Assembly (NCBI GenBank): GCA_903898185.1
Contig: CAIUEN010000438.1
Coordinates: forward strand, 1 to 37,937
Length of the DNA: 37,937 bases
DNA from: an uncultured Verrucomicrobiales bacterium
GTDB taxonomy: Bacteria > Verrucomicrobiota > Verrucomicrobiia > Limisphaerales > Palsa-1400
Direction of reading: 5' to 3'
The notes beneath the pieces were generated by a model. The model was not told the origin of the DNA. It ran no database searches and saw nothing but the letters and a program-made list of their open reading frames with translations. The position numbers and the translations under genes are program-made. Below are positions 28,925 to 37,937 of the stretch, piece by piece; position 1 is the first letter of the stretch; each line of letters opens with the position of its first letter.

Positions 28925-30631
28925 TTAAGTATATTTGACTATTTCTTCCATGGTCGTCTCGCCGTCAAAGATGCTCCGCAACCCATCGTCGCGCAACGTG
29001 GTCATCCCCAACTCGACCGCTTTTTGACGCAGTACCACCGTCGGCGCGCGCTGGTTGATCAGCACACGAACCGGTTCGGAGGCTGCCAGCAACTCAAAAA
29101 TGCCTTTGCGCCCGCGGTAACCAGTGTCGTTGCATGCGCCGCAGCCACGCCCATAATAGAACGCCTTGTCACCAATATCATACGCCGATAGGTTGAGGAT
29201 TGACAGTTGGTTGGCTGTCGGCTCGAACGACGTGCGGCATTTCTTGCATATCGTCCTAACCAGGCGTTGCGCCAGCACCACCTGTAATGTTGAGGAAATC
29301 AGGAAAGGCTCGACGCCCATGTCGATCAAACGGGTGACCGCGCCGGGAGCGTCGTTGGTGTGCAACGTGCTCAGCACCAAGTGGCCGGTCAACGACGCTT
29401 GAATGGCGATCTGCGAGGTTTCCAAGTCTCGCATTTCCCCCAGCATGATCACGTCCGGGTCTTGACGCAGGAAAGCGCGCAACGCTTTGCCAAAAGTCAT
29501 CCCTACACCCTCATTCACCGGCACCTGGATAATGCCTTCGATATCGTATTCGACCGGATCCTCGATGGTCAAAAGCTTGGAATCCATCGTATTGATCAGG
29601 CGCAGGGCCGAGTAAAGAGTGGTCGTCTTGCCCGAGCCGGTCGGGCCGGTCACGATGAAAATGCCGTTGGGCTGCTGGACTGCTTTGACCACGTCATTGT
29701 AAATGGCACTGGGCAAACCAAGCGCCTTAAGATCGAGATTTGACGCCGCACGATCTAAAACGCGCAACACCACCGATTCGCCAAACTGCGTCGGCAGGGT
29801 GGAGACGCGCAAATCGACCTGCCGACCGGCAACGGTCATGCTGATGCGACCGTCTTGCGGCAAACGACGCTCGGCAATGTCCAAATCTGACATGACCTTG
29901 AGACGGGAGATAACCGGCAGCGCCAAGTGCTTGGGTGGCGGAGACATTTCATAAAGCGCGCCGTCCACGCGGTAGCGGATCTTGAATTCATCTTCAAACG
30001 GTTCGAAATGAATATCGCTCGCCCGATCCTGCACCGCCTGCGAGATAATCACATTCACGAATCGGATGATCGGAGTTTCGTTTGCAAGGCTGACGATGTC
30101 GGCAGCGGCGCCACTCTCCTTGGCGTCGGCGATTTCACGGGCAATTTTCTTGTCAGCGCCAAGTTCTTTGAGGATGTCGCTGACGTTGTTTTCGCCTTCG
30201 CCGTAATACTTGCTGATCGCCTTGTCGATGTCCCAAGGGTCGGCCACAACCGGCACAATTTCCTTGTGCGTCAGGAAACTCAGTTCGTCTGGAATCGTGG
30301 GATTGAGCGGATCCGCAAAGGCGACATGCAGCGAGGAATCGCGTAGCGCGACAGGCATGCACCGGTACATCCGCGCCGCATCGCCGGGGATCGCGCTGAG
30401 CAATTCGCGTGAGAATTCGCGCGAGTCCAATTCTACGACTTCAGAGCCGATGCTCTCGGCAATGATTTGCAATTGCGCGTCATAATCAACGAATCCAAAG
30501 TCCTGGAGCACTTCACCGATTGTCTTGCCATTGCGAGCGTGCTCTTGGATGACCTCTTCGAGTTGCAGGTCGTCCAGCAAGCTGCGTGACCGGATGAGGT
30601 TTAGCAATGGACTGGAAACTGGATCGGGCAT
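28925..30631 (-). CDS. pilB: Type IV pilus/type II secretion assembly ATPase (PilB/GspE)
   Basis: Walker [63 protein letters not shown], Zn tetracysteine CKKC...CGAC. Confidence 0.93.
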   Translation of the reverse strand: MPDPVSSPLLNLIRSRSLLDDLQLEEVIQEHARNGKTIGEVLQDFGFVDYDAQLQIIAESIGSEVVELDSREFSRELLSAIPGDAARMYRCMPVALRDSSLHVAFADPLNPTIPDELSFLTHKEIVPVVADPWDIDKAISKYYGEGENNVSDILKELGADKKIAREIADAKESGAAADIVSLANETPIIRFVNVIISQAVQDRASDIHFEPFEDEFKIRYRVDGALYEMSPPPKHLALPVISRLKVMSDLDIAERRLPQDGRISMTVAGRQVDLRVSTLPTQFGESVVLRVLDRAASNLDLKALGLPSAIYNDVVKAVQQPNGIFIVTGPTGSGKTTTLYSALRLINTMDSKLLTIEDPVEYDIEGIIQVPVNEGVGMTFGKALRAFLRQDPDVIMLGEMRDLETSQIAIQASLTGHLVLSTLHTNDAPGAVTRLIDMGVEPFLISSTLQVVLAQRLVRTICKKCRTSFEPTANQLSILNLSAYDIGDKAFYYGRGCGACNDTGYRGRKGIFELLAASEPVRVLINQRAPTVVLRQKAVELGMTTLRDDGLRSIFDGETTMEEIVKYT

Positions 30632-30637
30632 AAGAGC

Positions 30638-31750
30638 TTAATCGTTTTGTGCCCGTCCGGCCATTTCGGACTGGGCGGCTTCCCACTCAGCCAGCTTCTG
30701 AATGACTGTAGTGGGGTCCTGGCATTTGTTAATGACTTCCTCGCGCGCAATGATGCCATGCTGATACTTGTCTATGAGGAATCCATCGAGCGTCACCATT
30801 CCGTATTTGGCCCCGGTTTGAATATCCGAATTGATGCGGAAAGTCTTGTTATCGCGGATAAGCGCCGAGATGGCCGGGGTGTTGATCATGATTTCGTAGA
30901 TTGCCACGCGGCCCGGCTTGTCGCAACGAGGCACGAGCAATTGCGAAATCACCGCCTGCAACACCGTGGAAAGCTGAATGCGGATGGTTTCCTGCTGGCT
31001 GATCGGGAAGACGTTAACAAGACGGTCAATCGTCTTGGCAGCTCCGGTGGTGTGCAGAGTGGCAAACACCAGATGACCAGTCTCAGCCGCAGTGATCGCC
31101 GCTTCCATCGTTTCCAAGTCGCGCAATTCGCCGACCAGAACCACGTCTGGATCTTGACGCAACGAGCGGCGCAAAGCCTCGGCGAAATTCGGCACGTCAA
31201 TATGAACCTCGCGCTGGGTCACCAACGCTTTCTTGTGATTGTGGTAATATTCAATCGGATCCTCAACCGTGATGATATGGGCGTCTTCTCGTGTCTCGTT
31301 GATCACGTTGATCATCGAAGCCAGCGTGGTCGTTTTGCCGGAACCAGTGGGACCGGTGACCAGAATAAGTCCGCGCGGCCTGTTGAGCAAGGCGTGAGTG
31401 GTTGCCACTGGCAACCCAAGCTGTTCCAAGGTCAAAAGCTTGTTTGGGATCTGCCGCATGACCATTCCGAAGTTGCCTTTCTCCTTGAAAATGCTCACGC
31501 GGAAGCGGGCCAGTTCACCAAACGCAAAGCCGAAGTCGGCGCCGCCCTTTTCACGCGTCTGCTGAATATGGTCTTCGGTAGTGATGCTGCGCATCAGCTC
31601 CTCGGTGTCCTCGGGCTTCAAATTCGGCCCCTCAACGCGGTGAAGAGTGCCGTTAATCCGGATCACCGGTGGGACGCCCACGCGAATATGCAAATCAGAG
31701 GCGTTTTCAGACACCACCAACTGCAACAAATCTGACATCGAATAGGACAT
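30638..31750 (-). CDS. pilT: Twitching motility ATPase PilT
   Basis: [80 protein letters not shown]. Confidence 0.95.
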   Translation of the reverse strand: MSYSMSDLLQLVVSENASDLHIRVGVPPVIRINGTLHRVEGPNLKPEDTEELMRSITTEDHIQQTREKGGADFGFAFGELARFRVSIFKEKGNFGMVMRQIPNKLLTLEQLGLPVATTHALLNRPRGLILVTGPTGSGKTTTLASMINVINETREDAHIITVEDPIEYYHNHKKALVTQREVHIDVPNFAEALRRSLRQDPDVVLVGELRDLETMEAAITAAETGHLVFATLHTTGAAKTIDRLVNVFPISQQETIRIQLSTVLQAVISQLLVPRCDKPGRVAIYEIMINTPAISALIRDNKTFRINSDIQTGAKYGMVTLDGFLIDKYQHGIIAREEVINKCQDPTTVIQKLAEWEAAQSEMAGRAQND

Positions 31751-31834
31751 ACTCTATCAATTCGCTCTTCTATCATCGCAACTGTTCAGGTCAGCGGGAG
31801 AAATTAGCGTCTCGCTGACGCTCGCCGGAAAGGG

Positions 31835-31858
31835 GAGCACAGGCAAGGATGCCTATGC
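31835..31858. repeat. Palindromic repeat, copy B (AGCACAGGCA-AGGA-TGCCTATGCT + ACCT)
   Basis: 10-bp stem with one mismatch, CTACCT tail as in copy A; between pilT and the second pilB-like gene. Confidence 0.65.
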
Positions 31859-31879
31859 TACCTGAATAGTTACCGATCA

Positions 31880-33586
31880 TCAATCCACGTCGCCAATGGT
31901 GGCGCGGATTACTTCATCGGGCGTGGTTTGGCCTGCCAACGCCTTGCGCGCGCCGTCTTCGCGCAGGGTGCGCATGCCCATCTCGCGAGCTCGTCCTCGC
32001 AGTAACGAACTGGGCACCCGTTCATAAATCAGTTTCCGGGCCTCGTCGTCGATGACGAAAATCTCAAAAATTCCCATGCGCCCGCGATACCCATTCTTAT
32101 TGCAGTCAGCGCATCCCCTGCCCTTTCGAAAATTCGCATTGGCCAGCTTGTTGGGGTCGAACATCAGCCCGCGCAACTCCGAATCCGTGGGTGAATAGGG
32201 TTCGGAGCACCGCTTGCAGATTTTACGCACCAGCCGTTGTGCCATTAAGGCGCGAGTCGAGGAAGCCACAAGGAACGGCTTGACGCCGATATCGATCAAA
32301 CGGGTCACAGCGCTGGGGGCATCGTTGGTGTGCAGGGTCGAGAAAACCAAGTGGCCGGTCAGTGACGCGTTGATGGCGATGGTTGCGGTTTCCAAGTCGC
32401 GAATTTCTCCAAGCATGATAACATTGGGCGCTTGGCGCAGCATCGCGCGCAACGCGTGTGAGAACGTCAACCCAACCGTTTCGCTCACCTGCACTTGGTT
32501 GATGCCCGCCAAAATGTATTCCACCGGGTCTTCGACCGTAATGATCTTGCGGTCGGGTCGGTTGATGAAATTCAAGCAGGAATAGAGGGTCGTCGTCTTG
32601 CCGGAACCAGTCGGACCGGTGACCAGCAGGATGCCGTCAGGCAGAGCGATCAACCGTTCAAACGTCTGTTGGTCGTCGGTAAAAAATCCCAGTTCAGGCA
32701 GACCCAGCCGCAGGCTTTCCTTATCTAAAATACGCATGACGATGCTCTCGCCGTGGGTGGTCGGGATGCATGAGACGCGCAAGTCGATCAATTTGCCGCT
32801 CACCTTGGTCTGAATACGACCGTCCTGCGGAATGCGCCGCTCGGCAATCGACATGTTGGACTGGATTTTGAGACGGCTGATGATGGATGCCTGTAGCCGC
32901 TTGGGCGGACTCCTCATCTCATGGAGCACGCCGTCAATGCGATAGCGAACACGGAAAACTTTCGCCAGCGGTTCCAAGTGAATATCGGAGGCGCGAGCTT
33001 TGAAAGCTTCGACAATCAGGGTGTTGACGAGCTTGATGATGGGAGCGTCGGCGGCCATTGCCGCGCCGTCATCGGAGACGTCCAACTTGGGCATCGCAAT
33101 CTCGACTTCTCCCTCGGTGATGTCCTGGATCATCTTGCCGACCGAATCGTCCGCCGCGCCGTAGTAGCGGCTTAGGGCAGCTTCAATGTCTTCTTCAGTA
33201 GCAATGCGCAGCTCCACTTCGCCGGGAATGAGCCTTTGGAGATTGTCGATGTTATCGAGGTCGGAGGGATCGGAGACGGCTACCGCGACGGTATTATCGT
33301 GTTTGGAAACGGGAACAGCCCGGTAACGCTTGGCAACATCACGGCGGACGGTGGCAATGACTTCGTCCGAGAGGCGTAACTCAGCTAGGTTGACAAATTC
33401 ATAACCGAAATGCGCCGCCTTGGCCTGGCCAACATCAATCGTACGAATAGTCTTCCGCGCGACCAGATAGTCAACAATGCCATCGGCTGCCGAAGAGACG
33501 TCCCCCCGCGCGAATTCTACCTGCGCAGGGCTGATCTTCCCCATGTCAACCAGCAAATCGATCAAATAATCGTCTTTCGCGGACAC
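31880..33586 (-). CDS. Second PilB/GspE-type assembly ATPase paralogue
   Basis: [64 protein letters not shown], Zn motif CKRC...CADC. Confidence 0.92.
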   Translation of the reverse strand: MSAKDDYLIDLLVDMGKISPAQVEFARGDVSSAADGIVDYLVARKTIRTIDVGQAKAAHFGYEFVNLAELRLSDEVIATVRRDVAKRYRAVPVSKHDNTVAVAVSDPSDLDNIDNLQRLIPGEVELRIATEEDIEAALSRYYGAADDSVGKMIQDITEGEVEIAMPKLDVSDDGAAMAADAPIIKLVNTLIVEAFKARASDIHLEPLAKVFRVRYRIDGVLHEMRSPPKRLQASIISRLKIQSNMSIAERRIPQDGRIQTKVSGKLIDLRVSCIPTTHGESIVMRILDKESLRLGLPELGFFTDDQQTFERLIALPDGILLVTGPTGSGKTTTLYSCLNFINRPDRKIITVEDPVEYILAGINQVQVSETVGLTFSHALRAMLRQAPNVIMLGEIRDLETATIAINASLTGHLVFSTLHTNDAPSAVTRLIDIGVKPFLVASSTRALMAQRLVRKICKRCSEPYSPTDSELRGLMFDPNKLANANFRKGRGCADCNKNGYRGRMGIFEIFVIDDEARKLIYERVPSSLLRGRAREMGMRTLREDGARKALAGQTTPDEVIRATIGDVD

Positions 33587-33698
33587 AAATCGTATCTATA
33601 AGTATTTCAGGTGCAGACACTCTATTGACCCGCACCGCTCTATGTCAACGAGTACCAAACGATTTTCACGCAATATTACCTGCACAACCTGACATCGT

Positions 33699-34049
33699 TT
33701 ATTTCGCAGATCGCATCATCGTTAGCATCATTTTGAACGGTTTGATCGCTTTGACTGCGTGAGGCTGGTTTGCGGGCATCACCACCATTTCACCCGCCTG
33801 CACACGATACGGCGCGCCGCTGATGGTGATTTCGGCTTCACCCTCAATCACATGGGCCAAGGCGTCAAACGGCGCAGTGTGCTCGCTCAGCGCCTGATCC
33901 TCATCAAACGCAAAAACCGTAACTGATCCCGTTGGTTTCTTCATTACTTCCCGGCTGACAACGCACCCCTGCTGGAGATTGACCAACGCGGACAGTTTGA
34001 CGACAGTTGCAGTCGGCACTTGGGGACTTGTTTTGGGTTCTTGTTGCAT
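33699..34049 (-). CDS. Small cupin-domain protein
   Basis: HTAPFDALAHVIEGEAEITISGAPYRVQAGEMVVMPANQPHAVKAIKPFKMMLTMM beta-barrel motifs. Confidence 0.85.
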   Translation of the reverse strand: MQQEPKTSPQVPTATVVKLSALVNLQQGCVVSREVMKKPTGSVTVFAFDEDQALSEHTAPFDALAHVIEGEAEITISGAPYRVQAGEMVVMPANQPHAVKAIKPFKMMLTMMRSAK

Positions 34050-34129
34050 AGTGGCTACAATGTAACACAAGATGCTCTGAACTGAACACTGGCAAACTCG
34101 TTTTTCTCATGTCATTCTTTGGCCTTTGA

Positions 34130-35017
34130 ATGAGTGATCCCTCTGATAAACTGAGGCTGGCGCCGATGGAGACGACCGAGGAACTGGCCCATCGTTTTGC
34201 CCGCGAGACCCGTCCCGTGATCCTGCAACGCGAGGCCGATTTGAGCGACAGCATCGACGGTTTTCGCATTGGCTCGGTTCCTCATCTTAATGCCGTGCCT
34301 CTGACCCGTGGTCTGGAAGAACAGATCACCTTTCTTCCACCTTCACAACTTGCCGAAAAACTGCGCGCAGGCGAATTGGACGCCGCATTGCTCAGCGTCA
34401 CCGAATCTCTTTTCAATGATACTTACGATGTTCTCGATGGGGTTGGCATCTCGTCGCTCGGTGAGGTGAAGAGTGTTTTTCTGGCGCATCGCCAGCCCAT
34501 TGATCAATTACGCGAAATTTATTGTGACACAGCGTCGTTGGCCAGTTTCAACCTGCTCAAAGTGTTGCTGGCTGAGAAAGGCATAACGCCGGTGTTCAAG
34601 CCGCTGCCCTCGTATCAAGCCGCAAGAACTGTGGACAATGTGTTTCTAATCGGCGATCACGCGCTGGAATTCCTACTCGCGCCGCGTGAGCATGATTACG
34701 AGATTTGGGACTTGGGCGACGCTTGGTTTGAACTGACCGGATTGCCGTTTGTTTATGCCGTCTGGACCTTGCGCCGCAACCTTGACCATGCCCCTTTGCG
34801 CCGCATTCTACGCAATGCAAAGAGTTTTGGACTGGAAACTCTCGATCACATCATTTCGAGCCGCACCGAGTTCACCCACGATCTCCGAAAGGATTACTTG
34901 GGCTGGCACATCCATTTTCACCTTGGCGCCGACGAACGTCGCGGCCTGGCCAAATTCATTGAACTGCTGCGCAAACATAATTCCGTCCCCGTCCACGAAC
35001 CCAGGTTCGTTTGGTAA
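34130..35017 (+). CDS. mqnA: Chorismate dehydratase MqnA (futalosine menaquinone pathway)
   Basis: RIGSVPHLNAVPLTRGLE...AEKLRAGELDAALLSVTES...GEVKSVFLAHRQPIDQLREIYCDTASLASFNLLKVLL; start could be internal. Confidence 0.87.
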   Translation: MSDPSDKLRLAPMETTEELAHRFARETRPVILQREADLSDSIDGFRIGSVPHLNAVPLTRGLEEQITFLPPSQLAEKLRAGELDAALLSVTESLFNDTYDVLDGVGISSLGEVKSVFLAHRQPIDQLREIYCDTASLASFNLLKVLLAEKGITPVFKPLPSYQAARTVDNVFLIGDHALEFLLAPREHDYEIWDLGDAWFELTGLPFVYAVWTLRRNLDHAPLRRILRNAKSFGLETLDHIISSRTEFTHDLRKDYLGWHIHFHLGADERRGLAKFIELLRKHNSVPVHEPRFVW

Positions 35018-35047
35018 TACGCGCGAGGATTTGAGGGCGACCCCAAC

Positions 35048-35168
35048 TCCTCGCATAAGGAGATCAAAAACGGGATTTTCTCTCTCAAAATCAAGTCGCT
35101 CCATTTATACAAATTCTATGGAACCAAAAGCACCATTTTCCGTGGTGCAAGAATTCCTTATGCGAGGA
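35048..35168. repeat. Inverted repeat pair, 14 bp perfect (TCCTCGCATAAGGA ... TCCTTATGCGAGGA)
   Basis: Arms at 35048-35061 and 35155-35168; GCGAGGATTTG also occurs at about 35025, making a nested palindromic region. Confidence 0.6.
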
Positions 35169-35281
35169 TTTGGGTCGAAAATTACCGCTTGACGAGGTTT
35201 TTTCGGGTGGCAAGCTCAACATAAGCGAATGGAACCTAAGAAATGTTCTCCCGGACTGCAGAACGTCAAAAGTAATTCCCT

Positions 35282-35452
35282 GATTCTGCTGAAAAACCCC
35301 CTGTTTATTGAAAATTGGTGAGAGTATATCAAAATTGCTTTAAAAGTTCCGCTCCAGGATGCCCTACAAGCGACTTTTCTGGAGTGGGTGGACTGTTATG
35401 GTGGTGTTTTCAACTGTTCATTTTTGATCAGTTAGGGTTTTTCAGCAGAATC
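35282..35452. mobile_element. MITE-like element with 18-bp perfect terminal inverted repeats
   Basis: GATTCTGCTGAAAAACCC (35282-35299) and GGGTTTTTCAGCAGAATC (35435-35452); flanked by TTCCCT on both sides (possible target-site duplication); no transposase inside. Confidence 0.65.
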
Positions 35453-35468
35453 TTCCCTATCAGTTATC

Positions 35469-36122
35469 ATGCCGACACAGCTCACAATTAAACTACTGCA
35501 AGCGGAAGCTCCCAATTTCGCCAAGATAGAATCGAAGCACGCAGAGCCGAGTTTATTTGGCGTGACTGATGGCAAGGCTGTTGGCACATACTTGGAGCAT
35601 AAATTTCAAGCGTCGCTCCAGAGCCGTTATACTTACGCGCGCGGCAACTCCGCCAGAGGAATTGATTTTCCGGAACTCGGCGTTGACATCAAAATCACGA
35701 GCATCCGCCAACCACAGTCATCGTGTCCGTTCAAGAGCGCCCGACAGAAGATTTGCGGCTTGGGATATTCTTTGCTTGTGTTTGTTTATGACAAGCATGA
35801 CGATCCGAATAGCAATGCTTGCAAACTCGATATTCAACATACCATCTTCGTCCAGAAAGAGCAAACGGCGGACTTTCAGACGACATTGGGGCTTCGCAAG
35901 CTGATTGGAAACAAAGCGAACCGAGAAGACATCCTCGCATTCTTCCAAGAGCGGATGCTGCCGATGGACGAAGTCGAAGCTGAAACGCTTGCCGATGAAG
36001 TACTGCGTAATCCACCCGAAATTGGATATTTGACCGTCTCGAATGCACTTCAGTGGCGACTACAATACAGCCGAGTTATTGAACAGGCTGGCAAAGTTGG
36101 CGGCATTCTCCGGCTTGTATGA
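35469..36122 (+). CDS. Putative type II restriction endonuclease (PD-(D/E)XK-like)
   Basis: GNSARGIDFPELGVDIKITS resembles a PD-(D/E)XK active site; overlaps the downstream adenine methyltransferase by 4 nt (ATGA). Confidence 0.72.
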   Translation: MPTQLTIKLLQAEAPNFAKIESKHAEPSLFGVTDGKAVGTYLEHKFQASLQSRYTYARGNSARGIDFPELGVDIKITSIRQPQSSCPFKSARQKICGLGYSLLVFVYDKHDDPNSNACKLDIQHTIFVQKEQTADFQTTLGLRKLIGNKANREDILAFFQERMLPMDEVEAETLADEVLRNPPEIGYLTVSNALQWRLQYSRVIEQAGKVGGILRLV

Positions 36123-37663
36123 AAGCCAACGCCAAAATTGAATTCGGAGATTTTCAAACGCCATTGGCATTGGCGCGGGAAGTTTGTTCGCTACTAATCC
36201 GGCAGGGGATAGATGCCAATGCAGTCATGGAACCAACTTGCGGCGTTGGCGCATTCCTTGTCGCGGCCAGCGAATCGTTTCCGAACGCGCAACTTCTTGG
36301 CTGGGACATAAATACGAACTATGTTGAGCAAGCCAAGTCTGCATTGACTCAAATAGGCGTGGCTGAACGCGCGACTGTCGGCCAGCAAGATTTTTTCTCC
36401 CACGATTGGGAATCTGAATTGGCAGGCATTCACGGCAAACTGTTGGTCTTGGGAAATCTGCCGTGGGTCACCAATGCAACCGTGTCCGGCATGAACGGCT
36501 CAAACCTGCCAGTGAAAGAAAATTTCCAAAACTTTCGCGGCATCGAAGCCCGCACCGGCAAATCCAATTTTGATATTTCAGAATGGATGCTTATACAATT
36601 GGTCAAATCACTTCGCGGCAGAACGGCCATGATTGCCATGCTGTGTAAAACTGCCATTGCCCGGAAATTGCTGCGGTTCGCATGGCAGAATGACGGACGA
36701 ATCACCAAAGCATCACTTTATCGCATTGATGCCAAAAAGCATTTTGGAGCCGCAGTGGATGCATGTCTGTTTTTGGTTCAAACCGGCTCATCTGGTTCAA
36801 CCGAAGCGTCGGTATTTGATGATCTGAATGGTCAAACCCCATCAAAGTTTTTTGGACTGGCTGGAGAAGACCTTGTTTCCAATGTCCTCGTTTACAAAAA
36901 ACTAAAGCATCTTGAAGGACTATGTCCTTATCAATGGCGTTCGGGCGTAAAACATGATTGCGCTTCCGTGATGGAACTTAAACGCGATGAGAAAAACACG
37001 CTTCGCAACAAGCTTGAAGAAAAAGTTGAAATTGAATCGGATTTCTTGTTTCCACTGCTTAAATGTTCAGATCTGGCAAATGGGCGAACTGAACCAAAGC
37101 GTTTTGTTTTGGTAACACAGACACGGGTTGGCGAAGACACTTCCAGGATTTCCGCAATAGCTCCGCTCACTTGGAACTATCTATATTCGCATCGGAAACT
37201 TTTTGAAGCGCGAAAAAGTTCCATTTATGCCGCCCGGATTCCGTTCGCACTTTTTGGCATTGGCGATTATTCATTTGCGCCTTGGAAAGTGGCCATATCA
37301 GGACTCCATAAAACTCCGCGCTTTATTTTGGTCGAGCCATTTCAAGACAAACCAGTCTTTTTTGACGACACATGTTATTTCCTGTCTTTTCAAAATGAAG
37401 CCGAGGCCAGAGTTGTTGCCGACATTCTGAATTCAGAACCTTGTTTGCGTTTTATCTCGTCGCTATTATTTGAGGACTCAAAACGTCCGATTACCGTGGA
37501 TTTGTTACAGCGGTTAAACCTTCACGCGATTGCTCAAGAAGCGGGATTCGCCAATGAATGGACATCCGTTCGCAACCATCGTAATTTTTATCCTATTGAA
37601 CAAGTTGGGTGGCAATCCGAGTTCGCCATGGATCGACCCATTGGTGGCAGATTTGCTGAATAG
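36119..37663 (+). CDS. N6-adenine-type DNA methyltransferase of a type II R-M system
   Basis: FGDFQTP, SAM motif I VMEPTCGVGAFLVAA, motif IV-like GNLPWVTN, KSNFDISEWMLIQ. Confidence 0.85.
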   Translation: MKANAKIEFGDFQTPLALAREVCSLLIRQGIDANAVMEPTCGVGAFLVAASESFPNAQLLGWDINTNYVEQAKSALTQIGVAERATVGQQDFFSHDWESELAGIHGKLLVLGNLPWVTNATVSGMNGSNLPVKENFQNFRGIEARTGKSNFDISEWMLIQLVKSLRGRTAMIAMLCKTAIARKLLRFAWQNDGRITKASLYRIDAKKHFGAAVDACLFLVQTGSSGSTEASVFDDLNGQTPSKFFGLAGEDLVSNVLVYKKLKHLEGLCPYQWRSGVKHDCASVMELKRDEKNTLRNKLEEKVEIESDFLFPLLKCSDLANGRTEPKRFVLVTQTRVGEDTSRISAIAPLTWNYLYSHRKLFEARKSSIYAARIPFALFGIGDYSFAPWKVAISGLHKTPRFILVEPFQDKPVFFDDTCYFLSFQNEAEARVVADILNSEPCLRFISSLLFEDSKRPITVDLLQRLNLHAIAQEAGFANEWTSVRNHRNFYPIEQVGWQSEFAMDRPIGGRFAE

Positions 37664-37806
37664 TTACGGGGGGGCTTGGAACAGCACCGGAACAGCACGC
37701 TCTTATCCACAGTAGATACGGCGTTGTCATGGGCCGGGACCATGACTTGGAACGGACTGCACACTGTAGTGCGTTTATGCGATAAAGTCTCAGAACTGAA
37801 TGGCGC

Positions 37807-37937
37807 TTAAGTTAGTCCTAAGACTTTCTTTGTCAGTCGTTTACGGCGCTTGATGTCTGGCGCGGTTTCAAAGAGGGCTTGACGGCTGAGCTGCTGCATT
37901 TGCTTAAGGGTCTGTTGCACTTGACGCCAATTGGCAA
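37807..37937 (-). CDS. C-terminal fragment of an unidentified protein running off the window edge
   Basis: Minus-strand open frame ...ANWRQVQQTLKQMQQLSRQALFETAPDIKRRKRLTKKVLGLT* with a coding-like basic/helical composition. Confidence 0.35.
   Translation of the reverse strand, partial: ANWRQVQQTLKQMQQLSRQALFETAPDIKRRKRLTKKVLGLT

Noticed and set aside
30647-31735. 362-aa plus-strand ORF opposite pilT
   Set aside because: Antisense shadow ORF of a clear PilT gene; composition not protein-like.
33904-34269. 121-aa minus-strand ORF over the cupin/mqnA divergent region
   Set aside because: Overlaps two better-supported genes and has no recognisable signature.
37703-37711. Perfect DnaA box TTATCCACA after the methyltransferase gene
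   Set aside because: Single isolated 9-mer with no cluster of further boxes, AT-rich unwinding region or dnaA/dnaN nearby; not enough for an origin.
37726-37746. GTCATGG-GCCGGGA-CCATGAC hairpin downstream of the methyltransferase
   Set aside because: Could be a terminator, but there is no T tract and the stem is only 7 bp.
1-37937. CRISPR arrays, tRNA or rRNA genes
   Set aside because: No regularly spaced direct repeats and no tRNA/rRNA signatures were seen by eye; a tRNAscan/Infernal run would be needed to exclude them formally.

Overview
The window looks like a chromosomal segment of a Verrucomicrobiota-like bacterium; that placement is an inference from gene content and protein style. 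Bases 1-18.3 kb (minus strand) hold one nearly unbroken str-S10-spc-alpha superoperon: rpsL-rpsG-fusA-rpsJ-rplCDWB-rpsS-rplV-rpsC-rplP-rpmC-rpsQ-rplNXE-rpsN-rpsH-rplF-rplR-rpsE-rplO-secY-map-infA-rpmJ-rpsMKD-rpoA-rplQ. A strong rho-independent terminator follows rplQ. No tuf, rpmD or adk is present at the usual positions. Bases 18.3-22.8 kb hold a HAD-IIB phosphatase, a small coiled-coil protein, a ComB-like 2-phosphosulfolactate phosphatase and rimO, interspersed with palindromic repeats. Bases 22.9-27.4 kb hold a cytochrome module: two tandem monoheme cytochromes c, a NapC/NirT-type 7-haem inner-membrane cytochrome split by an in-frame TAA, and an 11-haem cytochrome c fused to a membrane cytochrome b domain. 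The last two resemble Geobacter ImcH and CbcL in architecture. Bases 27.4-33.6 kb hold a type IV pilus/type II secretion cassette (pilB-like, pilT, pilB-like, pilC). Bases 33.7-35.0 kb hold a cupin and mqnA. Bases 35.5-37.7 kb hold a type II restriction-modification pair, directly preceded by a MITE-like element with 18-bp perfect terminal inverted repeats. The most interesting items are the split cytochrome within its electron-transfer module, a palindromic repeat translated in frame inside RimO, the MITE-like element abutting the R-M operon, and a family of dispersed palindromes. All gene calls come from reading the translations; no database search was run.
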